Shown: positions 60,031 through 64,000 of the stretch, in pieces
How the letters are laid out: each line of letters begins with the position of its first letter
Position numbering within the stretch: position 1 is the first letter of the stretch
Assembly: GCF_002794255.1 (NCBI RefSeq)
Contig: NZ_PGGW01000008.1
Coordinates: forward strand, 62,001 to 126,000
DNA: 64,000 nucleotides
Reading direction: 5' to 3'
DNA from: Streptomyces carminius
GTDB taxonomy: Bacteria > Actinomycetota > Actinomycetes > Streptomycetales > Streptomycetaceae
Notes under the pieces: generated by a model
What the model was told of the DNA's origin: nothing
Databases searched by the model: none
What the model saw: the letters and a program-made list of their open reading frames with translations, nothing else
Translations under genes and position numbers: made by a program

Positions 60031-61038
60031 CTACCTGCCCACCAGCTCGCGCAGCACGTCCTCCATGGTGACCAGCCCGACCGCCCGGCCATCCGTACCG
60101 ATCACCGCCGCGAGATGCGTACCGCTGCTGCGCATCGCGCCCAGCACGTCGTCCAGCGGGGTGGTCGCCCGCACCCGGGCAATCGGCCGCAACGCGGCGG
60201 CCGGGAACGGCACCTCGCGGTGCACGGCGTCGAGCGCGTCCTTGACGTGCAGGTAGCCCAGCGCCCGGCCGCCGTCGTCCACCACCGGGAAACGGGAGAA
60301 GCCGCTGCGCGAGGAGAGCTGCTCCAGGCCCTCGGCGGTGACCCCGAGCTGGGCGGAGACCACGCGCTCGGTGGGCCGCACGACCTCGGCCACCGGGCGG
60401 CGCCCCAGCTCCAGCGCGTCGCGCAGCCGCTCCGTCGCGCGCTCGTCCAGCAGTCCGGCCTCGCTGGAGTCCGCCACCAGCCGCGCCAGCTCGTCGTCGG
60501 AGTACGTCGCGGACACCTCGTCCTTGGGCTCGACCCGCAGCAGCTTCAGCAGGGCGTTCGCCAGCGCGTTGATACCGAAGATCACCGGGCGCAGGGTCCG
60601 GGTGAGGCCGACCAGCGGCGGGCCCAGCACCAGCGCGGTGCGCTCGGGCGCCGCCAGCGCGATGTTCTTCGGCACCATCTCGCCGAACAGCATGTGCAGA
60701 TAGGTCGCCACCGCCAGCGCGATCACGAAGGCGATCGGATGGATGAGGCCGTCCGGTACGCCCGCGAGGTGGAAGGCCGGTTCCAGCAGGTGCGCGATCG
60801 CGGGTTCGGCGACCACCCCCAGCACCAGTGTGCACAGGGTGATGCCCAGCTGGGCCGCGGCCATCAGGGCCGACACGTGCTCCAGACCCCACACCACACT
60901 GCGCGCCCGCTTCTCGCCCCGTTCGGCGAGCGGCTCGATCTGGCTGCGCCGTACGGAGATCATCGCGAACTCGGCGCCCACGAAGAAGGCGTTGGCGACC
61001 AGCGTCAGCAGGCCGATCAGCAGTTGGACGGCGGTCAC
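60031..61038 (-). CDS. CNNM/CorC-type membrane protein with CBS pair (short form)
   Basis: 335 aa. Transmembrane DUF21/CNNM domain (FFVGAEFAMISVRRSQIEPLAERGEKRA, AQLGITLCTLVLGVVAEPAI, LFGEMVPKNIALAAPER) followed by two CBS domains (FSRFPVVDDGGRALGYLHVKD, THLAAVIGTDGRAVGLVTMEDVLRELVG). It lacks the C-terminal CorC_HlyC domain found in the neighbouring paralogue. Relatives handle Mg2+ or Co2+. It overlaps the upstream paralogue by 4 bp, so the two are likely made together. Confidence 0.92.
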   Translation of the reverse strand: MTAVQLLIGLLTLVANAFFVGAEFAMISVRRSQIEPLAERGEKRARSVVWGLEHVSALMAAAQLGITLCTLVLGVVAEPAIAHLLEPAFHLAGVPDGLIHPIAFVIALAVATYLHMLFGEMVPKNIALAAPERTALVLGPPLVGLTRTLRPVIFGINALANALLKLLRVEPKDEVSATYSDDELARLVADSSEAGLLDERATERLRDALELGRRPVAEVVRPTERVVSAQLGVTAEGLEQLSSRSGFSRFPVVDDGGRALGYLHVKDALDAVHREVPFPAAALRPIARVRATTPLDDVLGAMRSSGTHLAAVIGTDGRAVGLVTMEDVLRELVGR

Positions 61039-62513
61039 CGGCGCACCCCCCGGTCGTCACGGGAGCGCTCGCCGCGTTCCCGTTCCCGTTCGTGTTCTTG
61101 TTCCCGCTCCTCGCGGTCCCGGCCACCGGAGACGGTGCCGACGGCCTCGGCGCCGTGATGACGGCCGCCGCTGTAGTGGTGTTCGGCGCCGTAGGGGTCG
61201 TGGTCCCGCTCGGCCGGAGCGGTCAGCCGCACATGGGCGGCCCGCCGCCCGGACGCGTCCACGACCTGGAGCCGCCAGCCGGCCACCTCCAGAAGGTCGC
61301 CCACCACCGGGATCCGCCCCAGTTCGGTGGCGACCAGCCCGGCCAGGGTCTCGTACGGGCCCTCCGGAGCGCGCAGCCCGATGGTCTCGAGCTGGTCGGT
61401 ACGGGCCGCGCCGTCCGCGTCGTAGACCATGCGGCCCTGCCCGTCCTCGCCCGCCGGGACGAGGTCGGGGGTCTGGAGCGGATCGTGCTCGTCGCGGACC
61501 TCCCCCACGACTTCCTCGATGATGTCCTCCAGGGTGGCGACTCCGGCCGTGCCGCCGTACTCGTCGATCACCACGGCGATGCTGTTCTTCCCCGACAGCC
61601 GGTCCAGCAGCCGGTCGACGGTCAGCGACTCGGGCACCAGGACCGGCTCGCGCAGCAGCTCCGTGACCGGATGGTGGGGGCGGCGGTCGGCGGGTACGGC
61701 GAGCACGTCCTTGAGATGGGCGACGCCGACCACGGTGTCGAGGTTGCCGCGGTAGACGGGGAAGCGGGACAGCCCGGTCGCCCGGGCGGCGTTCGCCACG
61801 TCCTGGGCGGTGGTGTGCTCCTCCAGCGCCGTCACCTGCACCCGCGGTGTCATCACGCTCTGCGCGGTCAGCTCGGCCAGCTGGATGGTACGGACGAACA
61901 GCTCGGCGGTGTCCGCCTCCAGCGCGCCCTCCTTAGCCGAATGACGGGCGAGCGCGACCAGCTCCTGGGGGGAGCGGGCCGAGGCCAGTTCCTCGGTGGG
62001 CTCCAGGTCCAGCCGGTGCAGCACCCGGTTCGCGGTGTTGTTCAGATGGGTGATCAGCGGCCGGAAGGCGGCACTGAAGCCGCGCTGGACCACGGCGACC
62101 CTGCGGGCCACCGGCAGCGGCCGGGAGATCGCCCAGTTCTTCGGCACCAGCTCGCCGACGACCATCAGCAGCACGGTGGACAGCGCGGTGCCCAGCACCA
62201 GGGCCACCGAGGAGGCCGCCGACTGGGGCAGTCCGGCGGCCCCCAGCGGGCCGGCCAGCAGCCGGGCGGTCGAGGGCTCGGCGAGCATGCCGATGATCAA
62301 CCCGGTCACGGTGATGCCGAGCTGGGCGCCGGAAAGCTGGAAGGTGAGTGACCGCACCGCCTTGAGGGCGCTGTCCGCGCCCGGCTCGCCGCGCTCGGCG
62401 GACCGCTCCAGTTCGCTGCGCTCCACGGTGGTCAGCGAGAACTCGGCCGCGACGAAGACGGCGCACGCCAGGGTCAGCAGCAGGGCCAGCAGCAGGAGGA
62501 GGACTTCGGTCAT
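61035..62513 (-). CDS. CNNM/CorC-type membrane protein with CBS and CorC_HlyC domains
   Basis: 492 aa. DUF21/CNNM membrane domain (FVAAEFSLTTVERSELERSAERGEPGAD, AQLGITVTGLIIGMLAEPST, VGELVPKNWAISRPLPVARRVA), CBS pair (LSRFPVYRGNLDTVVGVAHLKDVL, SIAVVIDEYGGTAGVATLEDIIEEVVGEVRDEHD), then a CorC_HlyC domain (PYETLAGLVATELGRIPVVGD). A His/Arg-rich charged tail follows. Probable Mg2+ transporter or regulator, paired with the short paralogue downstream. Confidence 0.93.
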   Translation of the reverse strand: MTEVLLLLLALLLTLACAVFVAAEFSLTTVERSELERSAERGEPGADSALKAVRSLTFQLSGAQLGITVTGLIIGMLAEPSTARLLAGPLGAAGLPQSAASSVALVLGTALSTVLLMVVGELVPKNWAISRPLPVARRVAVVQRGFSAAFRPLITHLNNTANRVLHRLDLEPTEELASARSPQELVALARHSAKEGALEADTAELFVRTIQLAELTAQSVMTPRVQVTALEEHTTAQDVANAARATGLSRFPVYRGNLDTVVGVAHLKDVLAVPADRRPHHPVTELLREPVLVPESLTVDRLLDRLSGKNSIAVVIDEYGGTAGVATLEDIIEEVVGEVRDEHDPLQTPDLVPAGEDGQGRMVYDADGAARTDQLETIGLRAPEGPYETLAGLVATELGRIPVVGDLLEVAGWRLQVVDASGRRAAHVRLTAPAERDHDPYGAEHHYSGGRHHGAEAVGTVSGGRDREEREQEHERERERGERSRDDRGVRR

Positions 62514-62701
62514 GAGGTCACCCCCGCCCCGTGATCCGAGAACGCGGGGCGCTCCGCGCGGTGGTCGTGGCGGGTTCTACTACTGGGAGGCTCGCCCATG
62601 GGCGGACGTTCACACACCTTTCTTTCGCACACGCGGGGCAACGCGCGATGGACTGTCCATCGTAAGCGAGCCGCCGTTCGCTGCCCGGCGCGGCGCCCGG
62701 C

Positions 62702-63160
62702 TCAGTATCCGGCGCGGCCCGGTGGCAGCGGTCTCACCCAGCGGCTCCACCGGTCCTGCCGGGCGTACCCCGCGGCGTGCCACGCCCGGTGGGCCGGTTC
62801 GTTGTGGTCGAGCACCATGGCGTCGGCGCGCCGGCCGCCCAGCGCGGCGAACCGCTCCTCGGCCGCGGCCAGCAGCGCCGAGGCCACCCCGCGGCGGCGG
62901 TGCGACGGGCGGACCGCGAGCCGGTACAGATGGCACCGCCAGCCGTCGAAGCCCGCGATCACCGTGCCCACCAGGAGTTTCCCGTGCTCGGCCAGCAGCA
63001 GTGCCCGGGGATCCCGTTCGAGCAGCCGGGCCACGCCCGCCCGGTCGTCGCTGATGCTCGTCCCCTCGGCGGCCTCCTTCCAGAAGACCAGGACGGTGTC
63101 GATGTCCGCCTCGGCGGCCGTACGTATCCGGAGTCCGGAGGTGTGCGGGGAGTCGCTCAT
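62702..63160 (-). CDS. GNAT-family N-acetyltransferase
   Basis: 152 aa from ATG 63160. GNAT fold: IRTAAEADIDTVLVFW, CHLYRLAVRPSHRRRGVASALLAAAEE (acetyl-CoA loop RRRGVA) and DHNEPAHRAWHAAGY. The acceptor is unknown. About 190 bp separate it from the CNNM gene and hold no other gene. Confidence 0.9.
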   Translation of the reverse strand: MSDSPHTSGLRIRTAAEADIDTVLVFWKEAAEGTSISDDRAGVARLLERDPRALLLAEHGKLLVGTVIAGFDGWRCHLYRLAVRPSHRRRGVASALLAAAEERFAALGGRRADAMVLDHNEPAHRAWHAAGYARQDRWSRWVRPLPPGRAGY

Positions 63161-63230
63161 GGCGGCATTCCACCACCGGCCGGGGGCGGGACGCACGGAG
63201 TTCCGCCGTGCGGACGGCGGGCCGGGGTGG

Positions 63231-64000
63231 TCAGGCGCCCCGCAGCTCCCTGAGCACCGGGGCGAAGGTCTCCAGCGCCGGTTCGTGCACGCAGAAGTAG
63301 GTGAAGCCGTAGCGCTCGCGGTGGACGAGCACCTGATCGGCCATCTCCGCGGTGCTGCCGCAGAGCAGGGCGGGATGCTCCAGGAGTTCGTCCTCGGACA
63401 GTCCCATGGCGTGCGGGACCAGCTCGCGGGCCGCAGCACGCCGGTCGTCGGTGACCGTCACCTGCTGGACCAGGAAGTTCAGCTCGGCGGGCGCCTCCCG
63501 GTCGGCGGCGAGACGCCGGTAGGCGGCCACCCGCTGCTCCAGCTCGCCGGGGGAGAGCAACCGCAGGACGCCGTCCGGCGCGCCGGGCAGCTGCCGTCCG
63601 CCGGTGAAGGCGGCGATGTCCGCGCGGCGGGCGGCCAGCGTCAGCACCCGGTCGCCGTTGCCGCCGATCAGCAGCGGTGGCCGGGGGCGCTGCTCGGGTG
63701 CCGGTACGTGCTCGGGGTCGGCCAGCAGCCGTTCCAGTTCGTCGACGGTGTGCTCCAGATGGTCCACCCGCTCGCCCGGCGACCCCCAGGGCAGGCCGGC
63801 ACGCTCGTACTCGGAGCGTACGTACCCGGTGCCCAGGCCCACCTCCAGACGGCCGCCGGTGAGCCGGTCGCAGGTGGCGATCTCGCGGGCGAGGAGGGCG
63901 GGGTTCCAGAAGCCCGCGTTGAGGACGAAGGTGCCCACCCGGGGCCGTTCGGTCGCCTCGGCCGCGGCGGTCAGGGCCGGGAACGGCGCGGGTGCCCCCA
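63231..64000 (-). CDS. Luciferase-like F420-dependent oxidoreductase, N-terminus beyond the window
   Basis: The frame is open to the right edge, and residues before the internal GTG at 63938 (FPALTAAAEATERPRVGT) fit the family, so the gene starts outside. LNAGFWNPALLAREIATCDRLTGGRLEVGLGTGY is typical of the MSMEG_2516-type LLM group. PPLLIGGNGDRVLTLAARRADIAAF and the C-terminal CGSTAEMADQVLVHRERYGFTYFCV complete a TIM-barrel enzyme that probably uses F420 or FMN. Substrate unknown. Confidence 0.88.
   Translation of the reverse strand, partial: GAPAPFPALTAAAEATERPRVGTFVLNAGFWNPALLAREIATCDRLTGGRLEVGLGTGYVRSEYERAGLPWGSPGERVDHLEHTVDELERLLADPEHVPAPEQRPRPPLLIGGNGDRVLTLAARRADIAAFTGGRQLPGAPDGVLRLLSPGELEQRVAAYRRLAADREAPAELNFLVQQVTVTDDRRAAARELVPHAMGLSEDELLEHPALLCGSTAEMADQVLVHRERYGFTYFCVHEPALETFAPVLRELRGA

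Noticed and set aside
1..64000. tRNA, rRNA, CRISPR, riboswitch or phage genes
   Set aside because: I looked for characteristic stems, repeats and proteins by eye and saw none; a covariance-model scan would be needed to exclude small RNAs.

Overview
The window is a stretch of actinomycete chromosome, almost certainly from Streptomyces or a close relative. The evidence is very high G+C with strong third-position bias, GTGA/ATGA start-stop overlaps, leaderless -10 boxes, a complete 'conservon' (CvnABCD plus cytochromes P450), an ECF41 sigma factor, and rare TTA codons concentrated in one cluster. I saw no rRNA, tRNA, CRISPR array or prophage.

1-9 kb is a mixed region. It holds a 5'-truncated CocE-type hydrolase, a LacI regulator beside a GH43 glycosidase, a decayed zone (maleylpyruvate isomerase remnant, two IS630 transposase remnants, an ABC transporter remnant) around an intact fructosamine kinase, then a CoA-binding protein and a YigZ protein transcribed divergently.

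9.1-25.3 kb is a Wzx/Wzy-type extracellular polysaccharide locus: an initiating glycosyl-1-phosphate transferase, GDP-fucose synthesis (gmd, fcl), an O-acetyltransferase, two glycosyltransferases, Wzy, Wzz-like and Wzx proteins. It ends in an unusual module: a secreted beta-propeller/FnIII protein, a TagD-like cytidylyltransferase, a CDP-alcohol phosphotransferase and a Tat-type beta-helix lipoprotein. Seven of its thirteen genes carry one in-frame TTA codon, which implies bldA (developmental) control.

25.4-36.3 kb holds sbcDC, an SDR, and the conservon cvnA-B-C-D followed by two P450s. The first of these P450s lacks the ExxR arginine and the I-helix acid/alcohol pair. A 32-codon ORF with a strong ribosome binding site lies at the far side of the cvnA upstream region and runs into a perfect terminator.

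36.3-48.2 kb holds a DUF885 protein, an AsnC regulator divergent from a Cys/Met PLP enzyme, an ACT-GNAT membrane fusion, DUF1990, PhoD, and a second roadblock-type operon. That operon is broken by a TnpB-only (IS1341-type) element whose exact removal restores the reading frame, and by two apparent +1 frameshifts further on.

46.7-64 kb is mostly housekeeping and regulation: a MocR regulator/DMT exporter pair, an ECF41 sigma factor beside an SDR, a HutC-type GntR regulator with its own operator, a ROK regulator, a two-component system with an ABC exporter, Mug, PurB, a GDSL hydrolase, two CNNM/CorC-type membrane proteins, a GNAT protein and a truncated luciferase-like oxidoreductase.
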